Source of the DNA: Aurantiacibacter luteus
Lineage (GTDB): Bacteria > Pseudomonadota > Alphaproteobacteria > Sphingomonadales > Sphingomonadaceae
DNA: 64,000 nt
NCBI RefSeq assembly: GCF_001010945.1
Contig: NZ_LBHB01000001.1
Location: 620,001 to 684,000, forward strand
Direction of reading: 5' to 3'
Every line of letters starts with the position of its first letter. The stretch's first letter is position 1. The notes under the pieces were generated by a model. The model saw nothing but the letters and a program-made list of their open reading frames with translations, had not been told where the DNA came from and did not search any database. This document shows positions 34,760 through 46,643 of this stretch, one piece after another. A program made the position numbers and the translations under genes.

Positions 34760-35619
34760 GCTACGGCGCGCTCGATTTCGCCCGCGCTGCATGGTCGCAT
34801 CCGCTTGCCGCGGGTGACCGGCTCGGCACGCTGTGGCGGATCTTCCGCTGGCAGGTGCAGAGCCGGCTCGACGGCCGCGGACGCACCGTGCCCTGGGTCA
34901 ACGATGCGCGCCTTTACGTCCGCCGCGGAATGACCGGCGCCACCGGCAACATCTATCACGGGTTGCATGAATTCGCCGACATGGGCTTCTTCGCCCATTT
35001 TCTGCGTCCGGGCGACGTCTTTGCGGACGTTGGCGCGAACGTCGGCACCTATACCGTGATCGGGGCCAAGGTCTGCGGCGCGAAGGTCCACGCCTTCGAG
35101 CCCGCCGACGAGACGCTGCCGTTCCTGCGCCGAAACATCGAGGACAACGGCATCGGCGATGCGGTGACCGTGCACGAGGTCGCACTCGGCGAGCGCGAGG
35201 GCACCGTGCACTTCACCGTCGGGCGCGACACCACCAACCAGATCGCCGAGGGCGGCGACGCCGGTTCGACGCGCCCCGTGCCGCTGCGGCGCCTCGACGA
35301 CGAACTGGCCGGCGTTCCGCTCGCCGCGATGAAGATCGACGTCGAGGGGGCGGAGGAAGGTCTCATCAAGGGCGCATCGCAGGTATTGTCGAACCCTTCG
35401 CTGCGCGCCGTCCAGATCGAGACGATCACGCCTTTCGTCGAGAATGCCTTTGCTAAGGCTGGTTACGCGCGGCGCTGGTACGACCCCTTCACCCGAACGC
35501 TGTCGGCTTCCGACCAAGGCCTAAAGCCCAACAACACCCTCTTCGTGCGTGACGAGCCATTCGTTACCGAACGCCTGCGCGCCTCGCGCCCGGTGCGGGT
35601 GGGAAAGCGTGCGATCTGA
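34756..35619 (+). CDS. FkbM family methyltransferase inserted in the nuo operon
   Basis: A 287-residue class I methyltransferase of the FkbM type. SAM-binding motif I is VFADVGANVGTYTVIGAK, followed by VHAFEPADETLPFLRRN and, further on, AAMKIDVEGAEEGLIKGA, all typical of FkbM. Start GTG 34756 is inside the nuoE stop (GTGA). FkbM enzymes usually O-methylate sugars or antibiotics, so its place between nuoE and nuoF is odd. It may modify a complex I subunit or cofactor, or simply be an operon passenger; nothing in the sequence decides. About 39 bases separate it from the next microprotein. Confidence 0.85.
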   Translation: MSYGALDFARAAWSHPLAAGDRLGTLWRIFRWQVQSRLDGRGRTVPWVNDARLYVRRGMTGATGNIYHGLHEFADMGFFAHFLRPGDVFADVGANVGTYTVIGAKVCGAKVHAFEPADETLPFLRRNIEDNGIGDAVTVHEVALGEREGTVHFTVGRDTTNQIAEGGDAGSTRPVPLRRLDDELAGVPLAAMKIDVEGAEEGLIKGASQVLSNPSLRAVQIETITPFVENAFAKAGYARRWYDPFTRTLSASDQGLKPNNTLFVRDEPFVTERLRASRPVRVGKRAI

Positions 35620-35658
35620 TGAAACCCGCAACCGTATCCCCAAGCCATGGAGGCGCGC

Positions 35659-35805
35659 ATGGATAGCTCGATCGTCACCATCATCGTCGCGCTGGTGCTC
35701 GTCTTCATCGCGTGGAAATTCCTCAAGGGCATCGTCAAGACGGTGGCGCTCGTCGCCATCCTCGCGCTCGCAGCCTTTGTCGTTTTCGGCGGAGGGCTGG
35801 GCTGA
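35659..35805 (+). CDS. 48-residue two-helix membrane microprotein before nuoF
   Basis: ATG 35659 has a strong GGAGG site 5 bases upstream. The frame runs 48 codons to TGA 35803-35805, whose last base begins the nuoF ATG (TGATG). The product starts [20 protein letters not shown] and continues [20 protein letters not shown]. This is two hydrophobic segments separated by a Lys-containing turn, with a Gly-rich end. An in-frame ATG at 35647 lies before the GGAGG site and is less likely. No family recognised. Its position and coupling suggest production with complex I. Confidence 0.72.
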   Translation: MDSSIVTIIVALVLVFIAWKFLKGIVKTVALVAILALAAFVVFGGGLG

Positions 35806-37097
35806 TGCTGGCCGATAAGGATCGCATATTCACCAACGTCTACGGCTTCCAGCACTGGGGGCTCGATGCCTCGCGCCAGCGGGGCGACTGGGACAATACC
35901 AAAGGCCTGATGGCGAAGTCGCAGGACGACATCATCGAGGAGATCAAGGCCTCTGGCCTGCGCGGGCGCGGCGGGGCGGGCTTTCCGACCGGCATGAAAT
36001 GGTCCTTCATGCCCAAGGAAAGCAAGGACGGCCGGCCGAGCTTCCTCGTAATCAACGCCGACGAATCCGAGCCGGGCAGTTGCAAGGACCGCGAGATCAT
36101 CCGCCACGATCCGCACAAGCTGATCGAGGGCGCGCTGATCGCCGGCTATGCCATGCGCGCGCGCGCCGCCTACATCTACATTCGCGGCGAATACATCCGC
36201 GAGGCCGAGACGCTGCAGGCCGCCATCGACGAGGCCTATCAGGCCAAGCTCATCGGCAACAACGCCAGCGGCACCGGTTACGACTTCGACGTCTTCATGC
36301 ACCGCGGCGCGGGCGCCTACATCTGCGGCGAAGAGACCGCGATGATCGAGAGCCTCGAGGGCAAGAAGGGCCAGCCGCGCCTGAAGCCCCCGTTCCCGGC
36401 GGGTGCGGGCCTCTACGGCTGCCCGACGACGGTCAACAACGTCGAAAGCATCGCGGTCGTCCCTACGATCCTGCGGCGCGGGGCTTCGTGGTTCAGTTCC
36501 TTCGGGCGCGAGGGCAATAAGGGCACCAAGCTGTTCCAGATCAGCGGGCACGTGAACACGCCCTGCGTGGTCGAGGAAGCGATGAGCATTACCTTCGAGG
36601 AGCTCATCGAGAAGCACTGCGGCGGCATCCGCGGCGGGTGGGACAACCTGCTGGCGGTGATCCCCGGCGGCTCCTCAGTTCCGCTCGTCCCCGGCGAGCA
36701 GATCCGCAATGCCTTCATGGATTTCGACGGCTTGAAGGAGCTTGGCTCCGGTCTCGGCACCGCGGGCGTCATCGTGATGGACAAGAGCACGGACATCGTG
36801 CGCGCCATCAGTCGCCTCAGCTATTTCTACAAGCACGAAAGCTGCGGCCAGTGTACCCCCTGCCGCGAGGGCACGGGCTGGATGTGGCGCGTGATGGAGC
36901 GGCTGCGCGTGGGCGAAAGCTCGAGCGCCGAGATCGACATGCTCTACCAAGTCACCAAGCAGGTGGAAGGCCACACCATCTGCGCGCTGGGCGATGCCGC
37001 CGCATGGCCGATCCAGGGCCTGCTCAAGCACTTCCGCCCCGAACTCGAACGCCGCATTGCCGAGCGCGAAGGCAGTCTTCAGGAGGCGGCGGAATGA
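35805..37097 (+). CDS. nuoF: NADH-quinone oxidoreductase subunit F
   Basis: A 430-residue 51-kDa subunit, the NADH entry point with FMN and the N3 [4Fe-4S] cluster. The glycine-rich FMN/NADH stretch is [33 protein letters not shown] and [19 protein letters not shown] are also family hallmarks. Cluster ligands are in [15 protein letters not shown], plus a later Cys in [10 protein letters not shown]. Starts [14 protein letters not shown] at TGATG with the microprotein. The end overlaps a secreted-protein gene at ATGATG. Confidence 0.97.
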   Translation: MLADKDRIFTNVYGFQHWGLDASRQRGDWDNTKGLMAKSQDDIIEEIKASGLRGRGGAGFPTGMKWSFMPKESKDGRPSFLVINADESEPGSCKDREIIRHDPHKLIEGALIAGYAMRARAAYIYIRGEYIREAETLQAAIDEAYQAKLIGNNASGTGYDFDVFMHRGAGAYICGEETAMIESLEGKKGQPRLKPPFPAGAGLYGCPTTVNNVESIAVVPTILRRGASWFSSFGREGNKGTKLFQISGHVNTPCVVEEAMSITFEELIEKHCGGIRGGWDNLLAVIPGGSSVPLVPGEQIRNAFMDFDGLKELGSGLGTAGVIVMDKSTDIVRAISRLSYFYKHESCGQCTPCREGTGWMWRVMERLRVGESSSAEIDMLYQVTKQVEGHTICALGDAAAWPIQGLLKHFRPELERRIAEREGSLQEAAE

Positions 37098-37726
37098 TGC
37101 GCGCTGCATTTTTTGCCGTGATTGCCGCGCTGGCCATCGCCGCGCCCGCGCAGGCCCAGTCCGCGCGGCCAGAGCGCAGCGTCGCGCTGCAGCGGCAGGC
37201 CGTTGCGGCGTGGACTGCCTGCATTGCCGACGAGTTCGGCGACGATACGGCGACGCTCCTCGCGCTCGACTACCGCAGCGATGCCTATGATGATCTGATC
37301 GGCGACATGGCCCAGCGACGTGTCAGCCAGCGCTGCTTCGACGCCATGCCGCGCGCCTATCGCTCGATCCGCCTGTCCGGCCTGCCGTTTGCGGGCGGGT
37401 TGGCCGAGCGTGCCATCGAGGCATCCGCGACCCCGCTGCGCGAGCGCTTGACCGCGGCCTCCGCCGGGGCCGAGGCACCGACCTTCTCCTACACCGACCA
37501 GGTCGCAAGCTGCACCGTGCGCGGCGCGCCGGACCTTGCCGCGCGCCTGTTCGCTACCGAGGTGGAAACGGCGGAGGAGACCGCCGCGCTCCAGCGTCTC
37601 GCGCCGGTCATCAATTATTGTGCCCGAGAAGGCGCGGCGATCGAGGCGAGCCCGCTCGCCATGCGCGCCATGCTGGCGACCGCCGCCTGGCGCCTGCTTG
37701 CGGCGCAGGAGGCTGACGGTGCCTGA
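37094..37726 (+). CDS. Secreted four-cysteine protein A, between nuoF and nuoG
   Basis: A 210-residue protein with a signal peptide ([17 protein letters not shown]) and an all-helical-looking body. The mature chain has exactly four Cys, at 43, 81, 140 and 176, a pattern shared with the next gene. Related C-terminal phrases are [17 protein letters not shown] and NYCAREG, then [11 protein letters not shown]. It could form two disulfides in the periplasm. AGGAGG lies 7 bases before ATG 37094, which overlaps the nuoF stop. Unknown family; it may be a complex I accessory or an operon passenger. Confidence 0.78.
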   Translation: MMRAAFFAVIAALAIAAPAQAQSARPERSVALQRQAVAAWTACIADEFGDDTATLLALDYRSDAYDDLIGDMAQRRVSQRCFDAMPRAYRSIRLSGLPFAGGLAERAIEASATPLRERLTAASAGAEAPTFSYTDQVASCTVRGAPDLAARLFATEVETAEETAALQRLAPVINYCAREGAAIEASPLAMRAMLATAAWRLLAAQEADGA

Positions 37727-38405
37727 CTTCCTCCTCAACACCTTGGCTGTTTCCACGGCCGCCTTCGCCTTGGCTTTCGCGGTTCCGGCTCAGGCACAGC
37801 TCAATAATGGAGCCTCTGGCTACTCGTCTGCGCCGCGCGAAGCGAGCATGGCCGAATACTGGCGAATGTTGGACGGCCTGGGCCCGTGCCTTGCCAACAT
37901 GAAGCGCGACGAAGCCGAAGCGTTTGTCGATGAGCCGATCGACTCCGAGGCAGAGGCTGAAGCTTTCGATCGGCTGTTCAGTACCAATGACAATGTCCAG
38001 CGTAACGTTTGCATGGGCAACTTCACCTCCGTCAGCGGCGCAAGACGAGCGCATTTCCGCGGCGTGGTAGCAAAAGGCCTGTTTGCAAACCTGGCCGACG
38101 ACCAGCTCACATCTTCTGCCGCCAGTTTGTCTGCCGAGCCCTTCGCGGTGACGACTTTGCATGATTTTGCACGCTGCTACGTGATCTCACACCCCGAGGA
38201 GACGCGTCAGCTTCTTAGCCGCACCGACCTAGCGACGCGGGGCGAACTTGCTGCGATCCGCGCGATGGCCGCCGATTTCGCATCCTGCCTGCCGCAGGAT
38301 CGCGAGGTTTCGCTCAATCCGACTAACGTTCGCATGGCTCTTGCCGAAGCGGCATGGCGCATTGCGACGGGGCGCGCGGGCGCCACAATCCAAGGTAGGA
38401 ACTGA
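37719..38405 (+). CDS. Secreted four-cysteine protein B, paralogue of A, before nuoG
   Basis: A 228-residue protein starting at GTG 37719, 8 bases inside the previous gene. It has a signal peptide ending VPAQAQ and four Cys at 57, 98, 153 and 190. The spacings (41, 55, 37) are close to those of protein A (38, 59, 36). The C-terminal MALAEAAWRIATG parallels protein A's [12 protein letters not shown]. The two therefore look like a diverged tandem duplication. Its stop gives the first base of the nuoG ATG (TGATG). The function is unknown. Confidence 0.78.
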   Translation: MPDFLLNTLAVSTAAFALAFAVPAQAQLNNGASGYSSAPREASMAEYWRMLDGLGPCLANMKRDEAEAFVDEPIDSEAEAEAFDRLFSTNDNVQRNVCMGNFTSVSGARRAHFRGVVAKGLFANLADDQLTSSAASLSAEPFAVTTLHDFARCYVISHPEETRQLLSRTDLATRGELAAIRAMAADFASCLPQDREVSLNPTNVRMALAEAAWRIATGRAGATIQGRN

Positions 38406-40417
38406 TGCCTAAAGTCACAGTCGACGGCGCCGAGGTCGAGGTTCCCGACGGCGCAACCGTGCTGCAGGCGTGCGAGCTTGCCGGTAAGGAAATCCCGCGC
38501 TTCTGCTATCACGAGCGCCTCAGCATCGCGGGCAATTGCCGCATGTGTCTCGTCGAGGTGAAGCCCGGGCCGCCCAAGCCGCAGGCCTGCTGCGCGCTGC
38601 CCGCCACCGAGGGGCAGGAAATCCGCACCGACACGTTGATGGTCAAGACCGCACGCGAGGGGGTGATGGAGTTCCTGCTCATCAACCACCCGCTCGATTG
38701 CCCGATCTGCGACCAGGGCGGCGAGTGCGACCTGCAGGACCAGAGCCTGATGTACGGCCGCGGGGCGAGCCGCTATCACGAGAACAAGCGCGCGGTTACG
38801 TCCAAGAACATGGGCCCGCTGATCAAGACGATCATGACGCGCTGCATCCACTGCACCCGCTGCGTCCGTTTCTCCGAAGAGATCGCGGGCGTGGACGAGA
38901 TCGGCGCGCTCTACCGCGGCGAGGACATGCAGATCACCACTTACCTCGAGCAGGCGGCGAAGCACGAGTTGTCGGCCAACGTGATCGACCTGTGCCCGGT
39001 CGGCGCGCTCACCAGCGGACCCTACGCCTACGAGGCGCGGCCGTGGGAGCTGAAGAAAACGCTGGGCATCGACGTCAGCGACGCCTGCGGGGCCAACATC
39101 CGCATCGACAGCCGCGGGCGCGAAGTCATGCGCGTGCTGCCGCGCATCAACGACGACGTGAATGAGGAGTGGATCTCCGACAAGGCGCGCTACCAGGTCG
39201 ATGGCCTGACCCGCCGCCGGCTCGACAAGGTCTTCCTGCGCGGGGCGGACGGCAAGCTGGAAGCATCCAGCTGGGACGCCGCCTTCGCGCGCATCGCCGG
39301 GGCGGCTCCCGGCGCCTCTATCGCCGCGATCGCGGGCGACATGGTCGATTGCGAGACGATGTTCGCCGCCAAGGCGCTGCTGCGCGCCTGCGGGTCGGAC
39401 CTGATCGAGAGCCGGCAGACCGGCATGAGCTACGACTGCTCGAACCTCGCCGCAGTCAACTTCAACTCCGGCTTCGCGGGCATCGAGGAGGCGGACGCCA
39501 TTCTCATCGTCGGCAGCCACATGCGCTGGGAAGCGCCGCTGGTGAACGTGCGCATCCGCAAGGCGGTGAAGCGCGGCGCGAAGGTGTTCGTGGTCGGACC
39601 GCACTGGGACACGACCTACAACGCCGAGTTCCTCGGCACCGACGTTGCCGTGCTGAACGATCTGCCGGGCCACGTTACCGAGGCTTTCGACAAGGCGACC
39701 CGCCCGGCGGTGATCGTGGGCGGAGCAGGGCTGGCGGCGGGCGCTCACGGTGCGGCGCTGAAGCTGGCGCAGGGCTTCGGTGCGGTCGCCGATGGCTGGA
39801 ACGGCTTCAACGTCCTCCACTTCTCCGCCGCGCGCATGGGCGCGCTGATGCTCGGCTTCGCGCAAAAAGGCGGCATCGCCGACATTGCGGCCGCTATCCC
39901 GAAGGTGGTTTTGGCACTAGGCGCGGACGAGGTCGATTTCTCCGCCTTCGAGGGCAGCCTCAAGGTCTACATCGGCCACCACGGCGACAAGGGCGCGCAT
40001 GCGGCGGACGTGATCCTGCCCGCTGCCGCCTTCACCGAGAAGGCAGGCACCTACGTCAACACCGAAGGCCGCGTGCAGATGAGCGACAAGGCCGTCTTCG
40101 CGCCCGGCGACGCGCGCGAGGACTGGACGATCCTGCGCGCGCTGGCCGATGCGCTCGGCGTTACCGTCGGCTTCGACGGCTTCGCCGAGCTGCGCGCCGC
40201 GATGATCGCCGAGGTTCCCGCGCTCGGCCGCGAGGGCGAGATCGCCGACTACGGTGCGTTGCCGACGGACATGGACGCGACGCTGGAAAGCCGCGAGATC
40301 GTCTATCCGATCAAGGACTTCTACCTCACCAACCCCATCGCCCGCGCCAGCCTGGTGATGCAGCGCTGCTCGGACGAGCTGCTGCACGGTGACGCGCTGC
40401 GGGAGGCCGCCGAATGA
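38405..40417 (+). CDS. nuoG: NADH-quinone oxidoreductase subunit G
   Basis: A 670-residue 75-kDa subunit. An N-terminal ferredoxin-like domain binds [2Fe-2S] ([10 protein letters not shown], then ACCALP). A His/Cys-bound [4Fe-4S] site follows ([18 protein letters not shown]), and a further cluster is in [14 protein letters not shown] with [19 protein letters not shown]. The rest is a molybdopterin-oxidoreductase-like domain without cofactor, as usual for NuoG. Full length for the family. Starts [16 protein letters not shown]. The stop overlaps the ATG of the next microprotein (ATGA). Confidence 0.96.
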   Translation: MPKVTVDGAEVEVPDGATVLQACELAGKEIPRFCYHERLSIAGNCRMCLVEVKPGPPKPQACCALPATEGQEIRTDTLMVKTAREGVMEFLLINHPLDCPICDQGGECDLQDQSLMYGRGASRYHENKRAVTSKNMGPLIKTIMTRCIHCTRCVRFSEEIAGVDEIGALYRGEDMQITTYLEQAAKHELSANVIDLCPVGALTSGPYAYEARPWELKKTLGIDVSDACGANIRIDSRGREVMRVLPRINDDVNEEWISDKARYQVDGLTRRRLDKVFLRGADGKLEASSWDAAFARIAGAAPGASIAAIAGDMVDCETMFAAKALLRACGSDLIESRQTGMSYDCSNLAAVNFNSGFAGIEEADAILIVGSHMRWEAPLVNVRIRKAVKRGAKVFVVGPHWDTTYNAEFLGTDVAVLNDLPGHVTEAFDKATRPAVIVGGAGLAAGAHGAALKLAQGFGAVADGWNGFNVLHFSAARMGALMLGFAQKGGIADIAAAIPKVVLALGADEVDFSAFEGSLKVYIGHHGDKGAHAADVILPAAAFTEKAGTYVNTEGRVQMSDKAVFAPGDAREDWTILRALADALGVTVGFDGFAELRAAMIAEVPALGREGEIADYGALPTDMDATLESREIVYPIKDFYLTNPIARASLVMQRCSDELLHGDALREAAE

Positions 40418-40569
40418 TCCATCTTCCCCTCGTCGTCGTCGGCGGGCTCGGTTTCGCGGGCTACGCCGCCTACCGCGCCTTCGGCCCCGAAAAGCGCGAC
40501 AAGTCCAGCGCCCGCAACGGGTGGCAGAACGAAGCCTGGTCCAAGAGCGAGAAGGACAAGCGGCGATGA
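40414..40569 (+). CDS. 51-residue microprotein between nuoG and nuoH
   Basis: ATG 40414 overlaps the nuoG stop (ATGA), and the frame ends at TGA 40567-40569, which overlaps the nuoH ATG (40566). The product is [20 protein letters not shown], then [20 protein letters not shown] and [12 protein letters not shown] short hydrophobic Gly-rich helix is thus followed by a strongly basic soluble tail. Perfect ATGA coupling on both sides is strong evidence that it is translated. No family recognised. It could be a small membrane-arm subunit or assembly helper. Confidence 0.72.
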   Translation: MIHLPLVVVGGLGFAGYAAYRAFGPEKRDKSSARNGWQNEAWSKSEKDKRR

Positions 40570-41624
40570 CCGACGCCTTCACACAATGGGGCATGGATTC
40601 GGGCTGGGCGATTTTCGTCGCCAGCGTGGCGGGCATCCTGCTCATCGCGCTGCCGCTGATGCTGGCGGTGGCCATGATCATCTACATGGACCGCAAGGTC
40701 TGGGCGGCGATCAACCTGCGGCGCGGACCGAACGTGGTGGGCCCGTTCGGCCTGCTGCAGAGCTTCGCGGACGGCCTCAAGGTCTTCCTGCAAGAGACTA
40801 TCGTTCCCAGCGCAGCCAACAAGGGCATCTTCATTCTCGCCCCCATCGTCACCTTTACCGTGGCGCTGCTGGCCTGGGCGGTGATCCCGTTCGACGCGGG
40901 CGTGGTGCTGGCGAACATCAACGTGGGCGTGCTCTACATCCTCGCGATCAGTTCATTGAGCGTCTACGGCGTGACGATGGCGGGCTGGGCGTCTAACTCC
41001 AAGTACCCGTTCTTCTCCGCCATGCGCGCCGCCGCGCAGATGATCTCCTACGAGGTCTCGATCGGCTTCATCCTGGTGTGCGTGATCCTCTACGCGGGCT
41101 CGTTCAACCTTTCCGAGATCGTGATGGGCCAGCTCGGCCACGGGTTCGGCATCGTCAACGGCTACTGGTTCAACCTGCTGCTGTTCCCGATGTGGGTGGT
41201 GTTCTTCATCAGCTCGCTTGCCGAAACCCAGCGCGTGCCCTTCGACCTGACCGAGGCGGAGAGCGAGCTGGTCGCCGGGTACCAGACCGAATATAGCTCG
41301 ATGGCCTTCGCGCTGTTCTGGCTCGGCGAATACGCCAATATCCTGCTGATGTGCGCGCTTAACACGCTGCTGTTCTTCGGTGGCTGGCTGCCGCCGCTCA
41401 ACATCGACCTCATCCCGTGGTTCGACGTGCCCGGAATCGTGTGGTTCCTGCTGAAGACCTGGTTCTTCTTCTTCATGTTCAGCTGGGTGATGGCGACCGT
41501 CCCGCGCTACCGCTACGACCAGCTGATGCGGCTCGGGTGGAAGGTGTTCCTGCCGATGAGCCTGATCTTCGTCGTCGTCATTTCCGGATGGCTGATGTTC
41601 ACCCGTTACGGAGGTGCGGCATGA
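40566..41624 (+). CDS. nuoH: NADH-quinone oxidoreductase subunit H
   Basis: A 352-residue, eight-helix membrane subunit that joins the peripheral arm to the proton channels and forms the quinone cavity. Conserved loops: [61 protein letters not shown], and [17 protein letters not shown] near the end. ATG 40566 sits inside the microprotein stop, and the nuoH stop overlaps nuoI (ATGA). Confidence 0.97.
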   Translation: MTDAFTQWGMDSGWAIFVASVAGILLIALPLMLAVAMIIYMDRKVWAAINLRRGPNVVGPFGLLQSFADGLKVFLQETIVPSAANKGIFILAPIVTFTVALLAWAVIPFDAGVVLANINVGVLYILAISSLSVYGVTMAGWASNSKYPFFSAMRAAAQMISYEVSIGFILVCVILYAGSFNLSEIVMGQLGHGFGIVNGYWFNLLLFPMWVVFFISSLAETQRVPFDLTEAESELVAGYQTEYSSMAFALFWLGEYANILLMCALNTLLFFGGWLPPLNIDLIPWFDVPGIVWFLLKTWFFFFMFSWVMATVPRYRYDQLMRLGWKVFLPMSLIFVVVISGWLMFTRYGGAA

Positions 41625-42106
41625 GCCTCGCCCAACTCGTCAAGTCGTTCACCCTGTGGGAGTTCGTGAAGGCGCACGCCCTCACGCTGAAGTATTTCTT
41701 CAAGCCCAAGGTGACGATCAACTACCCGTTCGAGAAGAACCCGCTCAGCCCGCGCTTCCGCGGCGAGCACGCGCTGCGCCGCTATCCCAACGGCGAGGAG
41801 CGGTGCATCGCGTGCAAGCTGTGCGAGGCGGTGTGTCCGGCGCAGGCCATCACCATCGAGAGTGAGCCGCGCGCCGACGGCAGCCGCCGCACCACGCGCT
41901 ACGACATCGACATGACCAAGTGCATCTACTGCGGGTTCTGCCAGGAAGCCTGCCCGGTGGATGCCGTGGTGGAGGGGCCGAACTTCGAATACGCGACCGA
42001 GACGCGCGAGGAATTACTCTACGACAAGGCGAAACTGCTGGCCAACGGGGACAAGTGGGAGCGCGCCATCGCCGCGAACCTTGAAGCCGATGCGCCGTAT
42101 CGTTAG
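41621..42106 (+). CDS. nuoI: NADH-quinone oxidoreductase subunit I
   Basis: A 161-residue ferredoxin-type subunit carrying clusters N6a and N6b. The two CxxCxxCxxxCP motifs are [12 protein letters not shown] and [12 protein letters not shown]. The phrase [21 protein letters not shown] before the first motif and [15 protein letters not shown] after the second are typical. ATG 41621 overlaps nuoH. A gap of only 18 bases leads to nuoJ. Confidence 0.97.
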   Translation: MSLAQLVKSFTLWEFVKAHALTLKYFFKPKVTINYPFEKNPLSPRFRGEHALRRYPNGEERCIACKLCEAVCPAQAITIESEPRADGSRRTTRYDIDMTKCIYCGFCQEACPVDAVVEGPNFEYATETREELLYDKAKLLANGDKWERAIAANLEADAPYR

Positions 42107-42124
42107 GGGCCGCGCGAAACCGTC

Positions 42125-42742
42125 ATGCAAGTCTTCGCCTTCTACCTTTTCGCGGTCCTGATGATCGCCAGCGCGGTGCTCGTCGTGATGGCGAGGAACC
42201 CGGTGCACTCCGTGCTCTGGCTGATCCTCGCATTCTTCAACGCCGCCGGCCTTATGGTGCTGGTGGGCGCCGAGTTCATCGCCATGCTCCTGGTCATCGT
42301 CTACGTCGGCGCGGTCGCGGTGCTATTCCTGTTCGTGGTCATGATGCTCAACATCGATTTCAGCACGCTGCGATCGGGCTTCATGAAGAACGCGCCGCTG
42401 GGCGTGGCCATCGCGCTGATCCTTCTGGCGGAGCTGGTCTTCGGCATCGGCGCCTGGCGCGCGGGCGGGCTCGATCTCGGCCAGCCTCTGGGTGATGCGG
42501 CGACCATGGCGGGCGTGTCCAACACCAAGGCCATAGGTGCGCTGCTCTACAGCCGCTACCTGTTCCTGTTCGAGACCGCGGGAATCATCCTGCTCGTCGC
42601 GATGATCGGCGCCATCGTGCTGACCCACCGCGAAAAGCGCGCGAGCCGCGGGCAGCAGAACATCTCGCGGCAGGTCAACCGCCGGCCGCAGGATGCGACC
42701 GTCATGCGCCAGCCCACCGTGGGCGAGGGGGTCGAGCTGTGA
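42125..42742 (+). CDS. nuoJ: NADH-quinone oxidoreductase subunit J
   Basis: A 205-residue membrane subunit with five helices. The conserved third-helix region is [25 protein letters not shown], split here by family-typical Gly residues. [20 protein letters not shown] comes earlier. The cytoplasmic tail ([22 protein letters not shown]) is basic and ends at VGEGVEL. Starts [12 protein letters not shown]. Its stop overlaps the GTG of nuoK. Confidence 0.95.
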   Translation: MQVFAFYLFAVLMIASAVLVVMARNPVHSVLWLILAFFNAAGLMVLVGAEFIAMLLVIVYVGAVAVLFLFVVMMLNIDFSTLRSGFMKNAPLGVAIALILLAELVFGIGAWRAGGLDLGQPLGDAATMAGVSNTKAIGALLYSRYLFLFETAGIILLVAMIGAIVLTHREKRASRGQQNISRQVNRRPQDATVMRQPTVGEGVEL

Positions 42743-43044
42743 TCGGGATCGAACATTACATCGTCGTCAGCTCGATCCTGTTCGTGCTCGGCGTTCTCGG
42801 CATCTTCATGAACCGCAAGAACATCATCGTCGTCCTCATGGCGATCGAGCTGATCCTGCTGGCGGTGAACATCAACCTCGTCGCCTTCAGCGCCTTCCTC
42901 GGCGACCTGACGGGGCAGGTGTTCGCCATGTTCGTGCTCACCGTCGCGGCGGGCGAGGCGGCCATCGGGCTCGCCATCCTCGTCATCTACTTCCGTTCGC
43001 GCGGCACGATCGCGGTGGACGATGCCAACCGGATGAAGGGCTAG
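42739..43044 (+). CDS. nuoK: NADH-quinone oxidoreductase subunit K
   Basis: A 101-residue, three-helix MrpC-like subunit. The proton-path Glu residues are in [18 protein letters not shown] and [14 protein letters not shown]. Start GTG 42739 overlaps the nuoJ stop (GTGA). It is followed after 3 bases by the TTG start of nuoL. Confidence 0.96.
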   Translation: MIGIEHYIVVSSILFVLGVLGIFMNRKNIIVVLMAIELILLAVNINLVAFSAFLGDLTGQVFAMFVLTVAAGEAAIGLAILVIYFRSRGTIAVDDANRMKG

Positions 43045-43047
43045 GTC

Positions 43048-45110
<2,063 letters not shown>

Positions 45111-45111
<1 letters not shown>

Positions 45112-46643
45112 TGGCCGGGTTCCCCATCCTCACCGTCATGCTTCTGGTGCCGCTCGTCGGCGCCATTGCCTGCCTGTTCGTGAAGGCGCCTGCCGCGCGC
45201 CTGATAGCTCTGGCGGCAACGCTGATCGACCTCGCCCTCGGCGTGGTCCTGTGGGCCAATTACGACATCGGCGGCGACCAATGGCAGTTCGTTGAGAGCG
45301 CGAACCTCTTCGCCGGCTTCCGCTACGCGCTCGGTATCGACGGCATCGCGCTGATGCTCATCATGCTCAGCGTCTTCCTCATGCCGATCTGCATCGGCGC
45401 GAGCTGGCAGGCGATCCAGAAGCGCGTGGGCGAATACATGGCCGCCTTCCTGCTGATGGAGGTGCTGATGATCGGCACCTTTGCCGCGCAGGACATCTTC
45501 CTGTTCTACATCTTCTTCGAGGCCGGCCTCATCCCGATGTACCTGATCATCGGCATCTGGGGCGGCGACAACCGCATTTACGCGGCCTACAAGTTCTTCC
45601 TCTACACGCTGATCGGCTCGGTCCTGATGCTGATCGCCATGCTGTGGATGGTGAACGAGGCGGGCACATCGGCCATCCCCGACCTGATGCGCTACGATTT
45701 CGATCCGGGCGCGCAGACGCTGCTGTTCCTCGCCTTCTTCGCCAGCTTCGCGGTGAAGGTGCCGATGTGGCCCGTCCACACGTGGCTGCCCGACGCGCAC
45801 GTGCAGGCGCCGACCGCGGGCTCGGTCATCCTGGCGGGGGTGCTGCTGAAGCTGGGCGGTTACGGCTTCATCCGCTTCAGCCTTCCCATGTTCCCGGAAG
45901 CGAGCGCGCAGTTCGCCTGGCTGATGTGGGGCCTCGCCATGGCGGCGGTGGTCATCACCAGCCTCATCGCGCTGGTCCAGCACGACATGAAGAAGCTCAT
46001 CGCCTATTCCTCGGTCGCGCACATGGCGATCGTGATCGTGGGCCTTTTCGCCTTCAACGTGCAGGGGCTGGAAGGCGGCATGATCATCATGCTCAGCCAC
46101 GGCCTCGTCTCGGGCGCGCTGTTCCTGTGCGTGGGCGTGATCTACGACCGGCTGCACACGCGAGAGATCGCCCGCTACGGCGGCCTTGCCATCAACATGC
46201 CCAAGTATGCCGTGCTGTTCCTGCTGTTCACTATGGCCAGCATCGGCCTGCCGGGCACGAGCGGCTTCGTGGGCGAGTTCCTCTCGCTCGCGGGCATCTA
46301 TCAGGCGAGCAGCTGGGCGGCCTTCGTCGCCACCACCGGCATCATCCTGGGCGCTGCCTACATGCTTTATCTCTACCGCCGCATCGCCTTCGGCCAGCAG
46401 GTCAACGCCGATGCCGCCGCCATGCCCGATCTCTCGGCGCGCGAGCTGCTGCTGCTCGCGCCCATCGCCGCGGTCGTGCTGTGGATGGGCGTCTATCCGG
46501 AAAGCTTCCTTGCCCCCATGCGTGCTGACATCGAACTGCTCGACCAGCGTCTCGACCGGGCCGCACCTGCCAGCGATGCTGACCTTGTGATCGGTGAGGC
46601 CGCGCCTGCCGCTGCCGTCGAACCGGCGGAGGGAGCCCACTGA
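45111..46643 (+). CDS. nuoM: NADH-quinone oxidoreductase subunit M
   Basis: A 510-residue antiporter-like proton-pumping subunit. Conserved parts are FYIFFEAGLIPMYLIIGIWGG (Glu on TM5), FAVKVPMWPVHTWLPDAHVQAPTAGSVILA (Lys region), and KKLIAYSSVAHMAIVIVG. The C-terminal tail is extended and Ala/Glu-rich, ending AAVEPAEGAH. ATG 45111 uses the last base of the nuoL stop, and the nuoM stop likewise overlaps nuoN. Confidence 0.97.
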
